Assembly (NCBI GenBank): GCA_963837455.1
Contig: CAWINM010000001.1
Location: forward strand, 992,001-1,056,000
Source of the DNA: DASYQD01 sp963837455
Lineage (GTDB): Bacteria; Acidobacteriota; Thermoanaerobaculia; Multivoradales; JAIOJS01
Direction: 5' to 3'
Length of the DNA stretch: 64,000 bases
Shown here: piece after piece, positions 26,798 through 34,720 of the stretch
Layout of the letters: each line of letters begins with the position of its first letter
Position numbering within the stretch: the first letter of the stretch is position 1
Made by a program: the position numbers and the translations under genes
Notes under the pieces: generated by a model
What the model was told of the DNA's origin: nothing
Seen by the model: the letters and a program-made list of their open reading frames with translations, nothing else
The model's database searches: none

Positions 26798-28220
26798 GGG
26801 CGGAGTCGCCGCTCGGGCGGCCGGCGACGGCAGGGCTCGCGGGCGCGCCGCCGCGCTCGACGGGGGCCCGCGCCAGCTGCGGCAGCTCTGCAGCGGAGTC
26901 GGGCGGCATCACGCCGCTGCGCATCGCCTGGCGCAACGCTCGCGCCAGCCGCGGAACGCGGCCATCTCGCGCTTCGGGAGCGGCGCTGCCGGTACCCCTT
27001 TGAGCGACATCGGATCGATCCAGTGGCCCTGGTGCTGGACCCGGTAGTCGAGGTGGGGGGCGGTGCGAGGCCGCTTGGCCGACGAACCCAACCACCTCGC
27101 CCTGGCGTGACCCGGGCTGCCGCGGCCGATGCCCGTGGCGAACGCCGACAGGTGGAGGTAGCAGGTGACGTAGCCGTTGGGGTGGCGCACCTTGACCATC
27201 CGCCCGCCCCCACCCGTCCAGCCTGCCCGAGAACCACACCATCGGCGGTGACGTGGACGGGGGTGCCAACGGGCGCGCCGAGGTCGACTCCGCAGTGCGG
27301 CCGGAACTGCTTGAGCACCGGGTGGAAGCGGCGGCGGCTGAAGCGGAGGTGATGCGGGCGAGAAGGCGATCGGGGAGCGCAGGAACATCTTGCGCAGCGG
27401 GAAGCCCGTCGGCGTCGTAGTAGCCAACGTCGCCGTACCGGTAGACCTCGATCTCGCGGCCTCGGTTCGACAGCGCCACCGCCAGGACGTCACCGACGCC
27501 GGCTGAGCGGCCGTCGAGGAGCAACTGCTCGTAGAGCACCTGAAGCGGTCGCCCGTGCGCAGGTCGCGAGTTGAAGTCGACGTCCCAGCGCAGGACGTCG
27601 GCGATGCGGTAGGCGACTTCGACGGGCGCGCCAGCTGACTCCAGCGCCTCTGCCAGGCTGGTGTGGATCTCCACCTCGGACCGACGCAGCTCCATCGACT
27701 GGATCGCCGGCTGCCAGTCGTCCTGCCAATCGCCCCGGGCAGCGGTGAGCCTCAGCTGTCCCTTGCCGGGAATCGCCACCTGCAGGCTGGAGAGGTTGTC
27801 GCCTGCCGCGAGCAGCGCCGACACGCGCAGGCCCGGCCGCAACCGGCGCAGCTCCACGTGTCGCGCCAGGGCCACCGAGACCTGCTGACGCTGGCGCGGC
27901 TGCAGACCGAGCTCCGCGAGCAGCCCGCCCAGCGATTCGCCTCGTGCGAGGGTTCGCGCGACAGGAATGGTCAGTGGAGCTTCGAGCTCGAGGCTGGGTG
28001 CCTTGACCTCGGCCGCAGCGAACTGCGGCGCGGCGAGAAGCGTGAGCGGCTCTGACGGCCGGCGCGAATGAAGGAGGGGCGCCAACACGAGGGCAACGAG
28101 GGCCGCTCCAATTGCCACCGGGATCTGGACCGCCGGGATCCAGCTTGGCCGGCGCGGTCGCTTGCTCCCTCTCCGAATGACGCCGATCTCCTCCGGGATG
28201 CCGAGGAACCGAACGGGCAA
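26794..28220 (-). CDS. M23-family cell-wall peptidase, frame broken by several indels
   Basis: Periplasmic zinc endopeptidase, probably cutting peptidoglycan cross-links. One frame gives an N-terminal anchor (VAIGAALVALVLAPLL) and the OapA/LysM-like prodomain up to YYDADG near 27420. The catalytic domain continues in other frames: FRPHCGVDLGAPVGTPV (first zinc ligands), VKVRHPNGYVTCYLHLSAF and PHLDYRVQHQGHWIDPM. At least three frame changes between 26.9 and 27.42 kb are needed to join them. All motifs are intact, so sequence error is more likely than decay. The TTG at 28220 is a weak start. A strong SD with GTG at 28282 lies upstream in another frame. Confidence 0.7.
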
Positions 28221-28311
28221 CAGCCCGCTTCGTTCCGCTTGGCGCTACATCACGACGGGCGGCGCTCGCTCGGTAGCGCCACAATTTCCCCTCCTGTGCG
28301 AATGCGGCGTG

Positions 28312-28341
28312 ACTATAGCAAAGCCGGCGACGGGCTTTCAA
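28312..28341 (-). promoter_or_regulatory. Sigma70 promoter before the M23 peptidase
   Basis: TTGAAA (28341-28336), 18-base spacer, TATAGT (28317-28312). It is followed by a strong AGGAGGGG ribosome site and a GTG at 28282, which opens only 10 codons in the deposited sequence. Confidence 0.6.
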
Positions 28342-28407
28342 TCGTCCACTGCCGCCGCGGCCCCCTGCGGCCCGCCGGCGGGAGGCATGGCGTACCCGGT
28401 CGCCGGT

Positions 28408-28885
28408 CTATTGCAGAGCGTCGCCGATCGCCTTGTCGGCGTCGTCGGGAAGGCGCCCCTGATAGGCGACCGCACCGTCGCGGTAGATCACCAGGCCGGG
28501 AAGGTCGTCACCTGGTGGTTCTTCGCGAACGAGCCGTCAGCGTCGAGATACACCGGGCCCGAGCGCTCTTGCCCTCGAGGAACCGCGACCTCGGCCGGAT
28601 CCTCCTGGAAATCCACGAGTACGATGCGGGCCCGGCTTCCCCCACTGGGCCGACCAGCTGGTTGCTGCGCTCGACGATGTCGTGGCAGCGCGGCGACCAG
28701 GAGGCCCAGACGACGAGAACGGTCGAGCCCTGGGCGAGGTCGGCCTGGCGAAGAGTCCCGCCTCGCAGCCCAGCCAGTCGCCAGCCAGCCGGCCGGCTTC
28801 CGCCGCTGCAGCGATGGTCGACGAGCCGCCCGATCAACCCGACGACCGCTAGCAGCTGCCCGCCAATGGCGCGGGTGCGAGCCAC
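28408..28885 (-). CDS. Thioredoxin-like membrane-anchored protein, frameshifted
   Basis: About 158 residues when two frame changes (near 28640 and 28495) are bridged. An N-terminal hydrophobic helix (GGQLLAVVGLIGRLV) precedes a TlpA/ResA-like fold with VLVVWASWSPRCHDIVE, RIVLVDFQEDP and TTFPGLVIYRDGAVAYQGRL. The cis-proline strand (TTFP) is present. The active site reads W-S-P-R-C, so the first cysteine of CxxC is Ser, and a normal dithiol exchange is not possible as written. The GTG at 28885 starts 4 bases after the anti-sigma stop. It probably belongs to the sigma factor operon. Confidence 0.65.
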
Positions 28886-28889
28886 GCCG

Positions 28890-29142
28890 TCAGTCCAGCC
28901 GGTCGACGTAGGCGCCGCCGCGGTGCGGGAAAACTGATAAGGATGCGGATCTTGAGGCTCGACGGGGCCACGTGGCGCGCGCACCGGCTGCGGACGATGA
29001 GCCAGCAGCTTGGAGACATAGTCGATGCGGTGCGCGCATGACCGGACAGAAGCTCAGATGCTGTTGGAAGGAGGTGAGCGACTCTGCTCGAATTCGTTGT
29101 CGCTGACCAGGAAGATCGCCTCCGGGCATGCTGGCATTCCAT
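28890..29142 (-). CDS. Zinc-finger anti-sigma factor (ZAS type), frameshifted
   Basis: A short protein of about 80-90 residues starting MECQHAR at 29142 (29151 also possible). Bridging frame changes, the anti-sigma zinc motif H-x3-C-x2-C appears as HLSFCPVC, preceded by LTSFQQ. The tail is basic and ends AYVDRLD at 28890. It follows the ECF sigma factor gene on the same strand, the usual place for its binding partner. Indels near 29110, 29037 and 28935 break the frame in the deposited sequence. Confidence 0.6.
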
Positions 29143-29262
29143 CGACACCATCCCTCGCGGTGGGGGTCTCTGCTGCGGCAGGGCCCGCTGCGGACCCCGG
29201 CCGACTCCCACTCCTAGAAACTCCGCTCTAGCCGGCAGGAAATTCCGAGTCGCACTGCCATT

Positions 29263-29953
29263 CTATGTCACTCGCAGCCGGTCGCGGGCCAGGCGGGGCA
29301 CCTCGCGTGTCTCATCCCGGCGCCTTGACGTCGCGCCGACTGCGCATCTTCGCCGGCTCGCACCGTCACGGAGGTAGCCGTGCCCACGGGCGTACTCGAA
29401 GCATCGCCTGCTCCATCAGCCGGCGGCCGCGATAGAGGCGGCTCATCACCGTGCCGACCGGCACCTCCAGGATGTCGGCGATCTCCTTGTACGAGAACCC
29501 CTCGAGATCGGCGAGCAGGACCACCATCCGGTAGTCGTGGCGGCAGCTCGTCGAGGGCGCGCTGGATGTCCTCGTCGAGGACGTTCTCGAGCAGCTCCTC
29601 CTCCGGAGTCGCTTGATCTTGCGGCCGGAGTCCTCGCTGACCTTGCTCTCGAACGACTCCTCGATGTCGGCGAAGTCGCTCTGCGGGGGCGCCTGCTGCT
29701 TCTTCCGGTAGTTGTTGATGAAGGTGTTCTTCATGATCTTGAAGAGCCACGCCTTGAAGTTGGTGCCCTCCTCGAACTTGTCGTAGTACTTGTATGCCTT
29801 GAGGTAGGTCTCCTGGACCAGGTCCTCGGCGTCCTGGGCATTGCGCGCCATCCGATAGGCGGCGTTGTACAGCGGGTCGAGGTACGGCATCGCCGCCGCC
29901 TCGAAGTCCCACCCCCGCTGGTGGACGTCTTCTTTCTTGTTCATGGCTGCCAT
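29263..29953 (-). CDS. ECF (sigma70 family) RNA polymerase sigma factor, frameshifted
   Basis: Region 2 is clear: YLDPLYNAAYRMARNAQDAE, DLVQETYLKAYKYYDKFEEG, then FKAWLFKIMKNTFINNYRKK. Region 4 is YRMVVLLADLEGFSYKEIAD followed by VPVGTVMSRLYRGRRLMEQA. The linker (EEELLENVLDEDIQRALDELP) is in another frame, with frame changes near 29610 and 29545. Another near 29400 moves the stop from 29366 to 29263. The ATG at 29953 has a GGGGGAG site. It likely heads an operon with the anti-sigma, thioredoxin-like, M23 and GHMP genes, which suggests an envelope-stress or redox regulon. Confidence 0.78.
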
Positions 29954-30092
29954 CGGCAACTCCCCCGCACTCTCCTATACGCATGAGACGTGCCATTGGT
30001 TGGGTTGGCTACCAACAGCCCCTCAAGTATCAGTAGCTCAACGGGTAAGGGCGAGCAAGCGGCGATCTGGCGGGGCTCGGGGTCGAGGCGCC

Positions 30093-30131
30093 AAAAAGGC
30101 GGCGGCGTCTCCCCGCGGAGACGCCGCCTGC
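30093..30131 (-). terminator. Intrinsic terminator after atpE
   Basis: On the minus strand a 12-bp perfect stem (30128-30117 with 30112-30101, 4-base loop) extends by three more pairs across a bulged A and is followed by TTTTT (30097-30093). Confidence 0.9.
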
Positions 30132-30170
30132 CAAGGCCCCCCAGGGCCGACGCGGTCGGTCTGATGCGCC

Positions 30171-30500
30171 TTAGAAGAGCCCCGCGCCGCGCGCCGCGAT
30201 GAGCAGCGCGTAGAGCACCAGGGACTCGATGAGCGCGAGGCCAAGGATGAGGGCGAAGCGGACGTTCGCGGCGGCGCCAGGATTGCGCGCCATCGCGGAG
30301 CAGGCAGCGGAGACCGCCTTGCCCTGGCCGACCGCTCCACCGGCCGCCGCCACGCCGATGGCGAAGGCGGCGCCCAGGATGCCGAGGTTGAGGTTGCTGC
30401 CGCCACCGGCAGGCGCGGCGGCGGTGTCCTGGGCCATCGCCGGCAGGGCCAGCACGGCGAGCAGCAGAATCCCGACGGTGAACACGCGTCTAGACGTCAT
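30171..30500 (-). CDS. atpE: ATP synthase F0 subunit c, with signal-like N-terminus
   Basis: A 109-residue proteolipid forming the membrane rotor ring. The first ~24 residues (RRVFTVGILLLAVLALPAMA) look like a cleavable signal peptide, an extension seen in some bacterial c subunits. Helix 1 contains GAVGQGKAV, the loop is ARNP, and helix 2 has the ion-carrying Glu in ALIESLVLYALL. Gln in helix 1, then Glu-Ser and a Tyr four residues after the Ser, match most of the sodium-binding set known from Ilyobacter, but the usual Thr after the Ser is Leu. Ion choice is undecided. It follows atpB and ends at a strong terminator. Confidence 0.92.
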   Translation of the reverse strand: MTSRRVFTVGILLLAVLALPAMAQDTAAAPAGGGSNLNLGILGAAFAIGVAAAGGAVGQGKAVSAACSAMARNPGAAANVRFALILGLALIESLVLYALLIAARGAGLF

Positions 30501-30562
30501 ACGAAGCGCTCCTCTGATTCACGGTGGCACCACCGGCCGCGGCTGGTGGCACTGAGGGGGGG

Positions 30563-31261
30563 TTAGTGCTCCTCCGCCTCGGCGCCGGCGATGTACACCG
30601 TCGTTAGCATGATGAAGATAAAGGTCTGGATGATGGCCGCGAAGAGCCCGAGGGCCATGATCGGCAACGGCACCAGCAGCGGGACGAGCTTGTTGAAGAC
30701 GCCCGACACCATGTGCTCGCCGGTCATGTTGCCGAACAGGCGGAGCCCCAGCGAGAGCCAGCGGGCGGCGTGCGACACCAGCTCGACGACGACGAACAGG
30801 GGCGCCAGCCACCAGATCGGCCCCAGGAAGTGCTTCACGTAGCCGAACCCGTGGCGGCGGATGCCGATGACGTTGTAGAGCACGAAGGAGATGCCGGCGA
30901 GCCCGAAGGTGACGTTGGGATTCGCCGTCGGGGGGTTGAGGAAGAAGAACAACCCCATGACGTTGGAGAAGAAGATGAACAGCGTGAAGGCGCCGATCAC
31001 TGCCAGATAGCGGTCTCCGGCGCCGTGGCCGACCTGTGCCTCGATCATCCCGCGCAGGCCGTTGACCAGCTCCTCGAGGAAGAGCTGGAAGCTGCTCGGC
31101 TTCTCCTCCCGCAGGGAGAGACCGACGGGGACGAACAGCACCAGCAGGAGGGTGACCACGAAGAGGCTCATGACGATGTGGTCGGGGACCTCGACGTGCC
31201 CACCCAGTCGATGCCAGAGGGCATTGAACGGGCCATAGAGGATCGAGTGGTGCTCTTGCAT
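30563..31261 (-). CDS. atpB: ATP synthase F0 subunit a
   Basis: A 232-residue membrane stator subunit that forms the ion half-channels against the c ring. Conserved parts are FLEELVNGLRGMI in the N-terminal helix region, NVMGLFFFLNPPTANPNVT, and the essential arginine in SLGLRLFGNMTGEHM. The C-terminal helices are ALGLFAAIIQTFIFIMLTTVYI. The ATG at 31261 gives a normal length. It lies between the AtpI-like and AtpE genes in an F0 operon. No F1 genes appear here, so F0 and F1 are in separate operons. Confidence 0.92.
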   Translation of the reverse strand: MQEHHSILYGPFNALWHRLGGHVEVPDHIVMSLFVVTLLLVLFVPVGLSLREEKPSSFQLFLEELVNGLRGMIEAQVGHGAGDRYLAVIGAFTLFIFFSNVMGLFFFLNPPTANPNVTFGLAGISFVLYNVIGIRRHGFGYVKHFLGPIWWLAPLFVVVELVSHAARWLSLGLRLFGNMTGEHMVSGVFNKLVPLLVPLPIMALGLFAAIIQTFIFIMLTTVYIAGAEAEEH

Positions 31262-31286
31262 CGACGCTACCTTCCGTGGATCGGAG

Positions 31287-31736
31287 CTAGCTCGGGCGAA
31301 CGAGGGAGAGCAGCTGGAGTCCGGCCTCGACGAGCGCGGCGACCGGCACCGCCGACACGCCCAGCACCACCGCCAGGGCGTCGTGCCAGCCAAGAACCAG
31401 GAGGAGGACGAGTCCGGCCAACAGGAGCAGCCGCAGGGAGTAGCGCCACCCGAGCGCGGGAGCCGCGTCCTCCGCGACAACGCGAAGGCGCCTGACCACC
31501 CCCTCCAAACTGCGGAGCGCGACGATACTGACCGCCGCCGCGAGTGTCAAGACAAGCCCGCGCCGCCACCCGACCGCCGCCCCGAATGCGGCTCCGGCAA
31601 GGAGTCCGTAGACCCCGGCAACCACCTCCAGCCGGCGCAACACGTGTGCGGCTGCGACCTCGCCACTGTCGAGGTCTGGGTGGCCGTTACCGCCCCCGCG
31701 GTCGATCGCGCTGCCTGGCGTGCCCGTCTCGCTCAT
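31287..31736 (-). CDS. AtpI-like membrane protein of ATP synthase operon
   Basis: About 149 residues with four hydrophobic segments (around 35-55, 56-75, 95-115 and 118-140) and an acidic hydrophilic N-terminus (MSETGTPGSA...). The ATG at 31736 overlaps the AtpZ stop by one base (TGATG). Size, topology and place upstream of atpB fit the weakly conserved ATP synthase subunit I/AtpI group, thought to help assemble the c ring. Sequence alone would not identify it. Confidence 0.6.
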   Translation of the reverse strand: MSETGTPGSAIDRGGGNGHPDLDSGEVAAAHVLRRLEVVAGVYGLLAGAAFGAAVGWRRGLVLTLAAAVSIVALRSLEGVVRRLRVVAEDAAPALGWRYSLRLLLLAGLVLLLVLGWHDALAVVLGVSAVPVAALVEAGLQLLSLVRPS

Positions 31737-31975
31737 CACCGCGTCGGTCGGCGGAGGAACAGGAAGAGCTGCCAGAAGCCGGCGGTGGCGCCGACCGCGC
31801 CACCCAGCAACCCGCCGGCCATCCTTGCCCCCGCGTGGCCTCCCAGCCAGGCACCAGCCGAGTAGCCCACAACCGTGGCGGCGGGGAAGAGGAAGGCGAG
31901 GGCGAGCACCTGGAGGGCACGCCGGGTCCCCCACTCGTCGCCTGAATCAGGGGCAGGAAACCGCGGATCGCTCAC
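31736..31975 (-). CDS. AtpZ/AtpI-family small membrane protein
   Basis: About 79 residues from a GTG at 31975, with AGGA upstream (a start at 32008 is also open). It contains two glycine-rich membrane helices, the second GGLLGGAVGATAGFWQLFLF, the AtpZ pattern, with a short basic tail. It is the first gene of the F0 operon on this strand. The family is associated with ATP synthase assembly or magnesium/calcium handling. Confidence 0.65.
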   Translation of the reverse strand: MSDPRFPAPDSGDEWGTRRALQVLALAFLFPAATVVGYSAGAWLGGHAGARMAGGLLGGAVGATAGFWQLFLFLRRPTR

Positions 31976-31990
31976 TCGTCGCAATCCTAG

Positions 31991-32194
31991 TCCCACCAGG
32001 GATCGCACCGAGGCCTCGCGTGCTACTACGCCACCTACCTGCTGAGCGAGGCGACCGACATCCAGCAGTCGCTCGAGCTGCGCGCCGAGAACGAGGCAGT
32101 GCTGCGCGTCTTTCCGACTCCCACTCGGCAGCTGGGAGAAGCGCGGCGAGGCCGTCGCCGCGCGCCACCACCGATTACCATGCGCCGCGGCTGA
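31991..32194 (+). pseudogene. Start-less coding fragment
   Basis: An open frame on the plus strand with no start codon after its upstream TAG. About 30 codons (ACYYATYLLSEATDIQQSLE then LRAENEAVLRVF) have almost all G or C at third positions, as real genes here do, then the bias fades. It may be the remnant of a gene or a gene cut by an indel. I do not recognise the protein. Confidence 0.35.
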
Positions 32195-32210
32195 GCCGCG
32201 ACCCCAGCGA

Positions 32211-32639
32211 TCAGAACACGAACGCCTCGGCGTAACCCTGCGCGGAGGTGGCCGGCGAGAGCTCGTCCGTGGCGACCGTCGGCCACCCCTCTACCGTCAC
32301 CCAGGCGTGGCCCGAATGCCGGCCCTCCCCGGCCGGTTGCACGCCGAGGTGCAGACGCGGCCGCAGCCCACAGCGCGACCAGAGGTCGAGCAGCAGCAGC
32401 GAGCGCTTGAGGCAGACGCCGTAGCGTCGGGGCGGCAGCAACGGCAGCACGCGCTCGAGCGAGGCGAGCAGCCAGGGCGGATGCACGAGCCACCGGAGGC
32501 CGAAAGGCCGCGTGGTGCGCAGACGCTCGACCAGCTCGTCGAGGGGCAGCCGGCGCTCGAGCCACGCGCAGCGGACGGCCGCCCGAGCGATGGCCGGAGC
32601 GGCCAGGGCGAAAAAGACGACTCGCGCCGGACGCGACAT
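32211..32639 (-). CDS. Lasso-peptide B2-like (transglutaminase-fold) protein
   Basis: A 142-residue protein of the transglutaminase-core group used by lasso-peptide B2 leader proteases. The catalytic Cys is in RRYGVCLKRSLLLLDLW (about residue 75), the His in GHAWVTVEG (about 110-112), with LHLGVQPAGEGRH before it. An N-terminal segment (VVFFALAAPAIARA) is hydrophobic. No lasso precursor, RRE-domain (B1) or asparagine-synthetase-like cyclase gene is nearby, so it is an orphan. Such stand-alone members exist in many genomes with unknown jobs. It is divergent from a small secreted protein gene. Confidence 0.7.
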   Translation of the reverse strand: MSRPARVVFFALAAPAIARAAVRCAWLERRLPLDELVERLRTTRPFGLRWLVHPPWLLASLERVLPLLPPRRYGVCLKRSLLLLDLWSRCGLRPRLHLGVQPAGEGRHSGHAWVTVEGWPTVATDELSPATSAQGYAEAFVF

Positions 32640-32692
32640 GCGCCCGCCAGTCTAGAGCACCGTGGCCACGCGTTCTGCCAAGATCCCACCCC

Positions 32693-33175
32693 ATGAAAGT
32701 GTCCCTGGCCATCGGCCTCTGGCTCCTGACCGCCGCAACGGCCAGCGCCGCCGATCGCGGCAGGGCGCACGCGCCGCCGCCCCGCTCCGACGAGTCGCAG
32801 CGCGCCGCACCCTCCGACGACCACGGACTGCGGGTGATCCCGTACGACGAGCCGTTCCAACTCGCGCTGGGAGAGCGGATCCGGGTCGAGCACAGCGAGA
32901 CCCTGGCGCGGTTCGCCGAGCTCGTCGAGGACAGCCGCTGCCCCACCGGCGCACGGTGCCTCCAGGCCGGGCGCGTGCGGGTCAGGCTGGAGGTCACCCG
33001 CGAGGAGACGGCGACGGTTTCCATCGAGCTCGGCAGCGATGGGGATGCGAGAGTGCGCAGCGCCGGAGGCGTCACATGGGAGCTGAGGTCGGTGGAGCCG
33101 GCTCCCGCGGTGGGAGGCAGCGAGCACCCCGACCTCGCGCTCACCCTCGTCGCTCACCCGCTGCGTCGCCGTTGA
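32693..33175 (+). CDS. Small secreted protein, unknown
   Basis: A 160-residue protein with signal peptide (MKVSLAIGLWLLTAATASA) and a single beta-rich domain. That domain contains FQLALGERIRVEHSETLARF and then EDSRCPTGARCLQAGRVRV. The EDSRCP...C..AG pattern is shared by many small exported bacterial proteins of undefined function. The two cysteines probably form a disulfide. It is divergent from the B2-like gene 53 bases away. Confidence 0.72.
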   Translation: MKVSLAIGLWLLTAATASAADRGRAHAPPPRSDESQRAAPSDDHGLRVIPYDEPFQLALGERIRVEHSETLARFAELVEDSRCPTGARCLQAGRVRVRLEVTREETATVSIELGSDGDARVRSAGGVTWELRSVEPAPAVGGSEHPDLALTLVAHPLRRR

Positions 33176-33196
33176 ACGCTGCCGCCGTGCGCTTCG

Positions 33197-33646
33197 TCAA
33201 GGCGCGGCGGAACATGCGCCGCCGGTGCAGCGCAGCACCGTCGGTGGGCACATCGGTGCCACACAGCGCGCCTCCTCCGCCCAGGTAGTGCCGCAAAGAC
33301 GCTGCCACGATTCCTCGTTGGCGGCCGCGATGGCGGCGTTGCGCGGCACCGGACAGGTCGGGCAATAGCAGCCGGCGACGCTGGCCACCGCGCGCCCGAA
33401 CGGCGTCAGGGTGCAATCGGCGACGCCGCCGCAGGCGATGGCAGGCGGCACCGGCGGCGGCGTGGGGGTGGGAGTCGCCGCGGGGGTCGGCGTGGCCGCA
33501 GGCTCTCGGGAGCGCGCCGCCGCTTCCTCGGCGGCGTGCCGTCCTGCGCAGCTCGCGAGCGGCGCCGCGAGGAGGATGAGCAGCGTCGCCGGGAGTCGCC
33601 GGCGTGGCGAACGTGGCACCGTCGCCAGGAGCGCGCCCGGGCTCAT
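33197..33646 (-). CDS. Cysteine-rich lipoprotein, unknown
   Basis: A 149-residue predicted lipoprotein with basic N-terminus, hydrophobic stretch and lipobox (LLILLAAPLASC). A Pro/Thr/Ala-rich linker (PTPAATPTPTPPPVPP) leads to a domain with about nine cysteines (CGGVADC, GCYCPTCP, RCVAPMCPP, RCTGGAC). No enzyme motif is seen. The dense cysteines suggest a small disulfide-stabilised or metal-binding module at the outer membrane. It is convergent with the previous gene and divergent from hemF. Confidence 0.7.
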   Translation of the reverse strand: MSPGALLATVPRSPRRRLPATLLILLAAPLASCAGRHAAEEAAARSREPAATPTPAATPTPTPPPVPPAIACGGVADCTLTPFGRAVASVAGCYCPTCPVPRNAAIAAANEESWQRLCGTTWAEEARCVAPMCPPTVLRCTGGACSAAP

Positions 33647-33720
33647 GCGCCGGCACTGTACCAGCCGGCGGGTGCCCCCCCGAGCGATCGCCACCCGCGG
33701 CCCGACTACAATCCACGCCG

Positions 33721-34614
33721 ATGCGACAGCGGATGGAGCAGATGGTGCGCGAAGCGCAAGCGACGATCTGCAGTGCTCTCGCTCCGCTCGACGAGCGGCC
33801 GTTCCAGGAGGACGTGTGGCGCCATTCCGAGGGCGGCGGCGGGCTCTCCCGCGTGCTGCAGAACGGCACCGTCTTCGAGAAGGCCGGCGTCAACATCGCC
33901 GCTGTCGAGGGGCGCCTGCACGAGGAGGCGTTGGCGGCGATGATCGCCAAGCAGGATCTCTCCGCGGAGCCCCGCCGCTTCGCCGCCGTCGGCCTCTCGG
34001 TGGTGGTTCACCCCCGCTCGCCGTGGCAGCCGACGGTCCACTGCAACTACCGCTACTTCGAGCTCGACGACGGCCGCTGGTGGTTCGGGGGCGGAACGGA
34101 CCTCACGCCCGCCTACGTGCTGGAGGACGACGCCCGCCACTTCCACGCCACCTTGAAGCAAGCCTGCGATCGCCACGATCCGGCCTTCTACCCGCGTTTC
34201 AAGGCTTGGTGTGACGACTACTTTCGCATCCCGCATCGCGGCGAGGCACGCGGCATCGGCGGCATCTTCTTCGACGACCTGCGCGACCGCGACGCCGACC
34301 GTCTCTTCGCCTTCGTGGCCGATTGTGCGAGCGCCTTCGTCCCTGGCTACCTGCCCCTTCTCCAGCGCCATCTCGATCAGCCATGGGGAGAGCGCGAGAG
34401 CCGCTGGCTCGGCGTGCGGCGCGGTCGCTACGTCGAGTTCAACCTCATGTACGACCGCGGCACCCGCTTCGGGCTGCGTACCGGCGGGCGCGTCGAGAGC
34501 ATCCTGATGTCGTTGCCCCTGCACGCGAGCTGGGAGTACGCCCACGAGCCGGCGGCGGGCACCGCGGAAGCCGCGACGCTGGAGGTGCTCCGCCACCCGC
34601 GCGGCTGGGTGTGA
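33721..34614 (+). CDS. hemF: Oxygen-dependent coproporphyrinogen III oxidase
   Basis: Converts coproporphyrinogen III to protoporphyrinogen IX with O2 in heme synthesis, in the cytoplasm. It is 297 residues, the normal length. Family motifs are VFEKAGVNIAAV, HPRSPWQPTVHCNYRYFE, WWFGGGTDLTPAYV, KAWCDDYFRIPHRGE, GGIFFDDL, GRYVEFNLMYDRGTRFGL and MSLPLHASWEYAH. The ATG at 33721 gives the expected start. Its presence shows the organism makes heme aerobically. Confidence 0.95.
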   Translation: MRQRMEQMVREAQATICSALAPLDERPFQEDVWRHSEGGGGLSRVLQNGTVFEKAGVNIAAVEGRLHEEALAAMIAKQDLSAEPRRFAAVGLSVVVHPRSPWQPTVHCNYRYFELDDGRWWFGGGTDLTPAYVLEDDARHFHATLKQACDRHDPAFYPRFKAWCDDYFRIPHRGEARGIGGIFFDDLRDRDADRLFAFVADCASAFVPGYLPLLQRHLDQPWGERESRWLGVRRGRYVEFNLMYDRGTRFGLRTGGRVESILMSLPLHASWEYAHEPAAGTAEAATLEVLRHPRGWV

Positions 34615-34720
34615 GCGACCCGCCCACCGCAGCCCGCCGGCGGGCATCGTTTTCTGGTGTGACCGGCACCGGCTGGCGAGACGGCGGCGGGCTCCTCCCA
34701 TCGACGTACAATCGCGCCCC

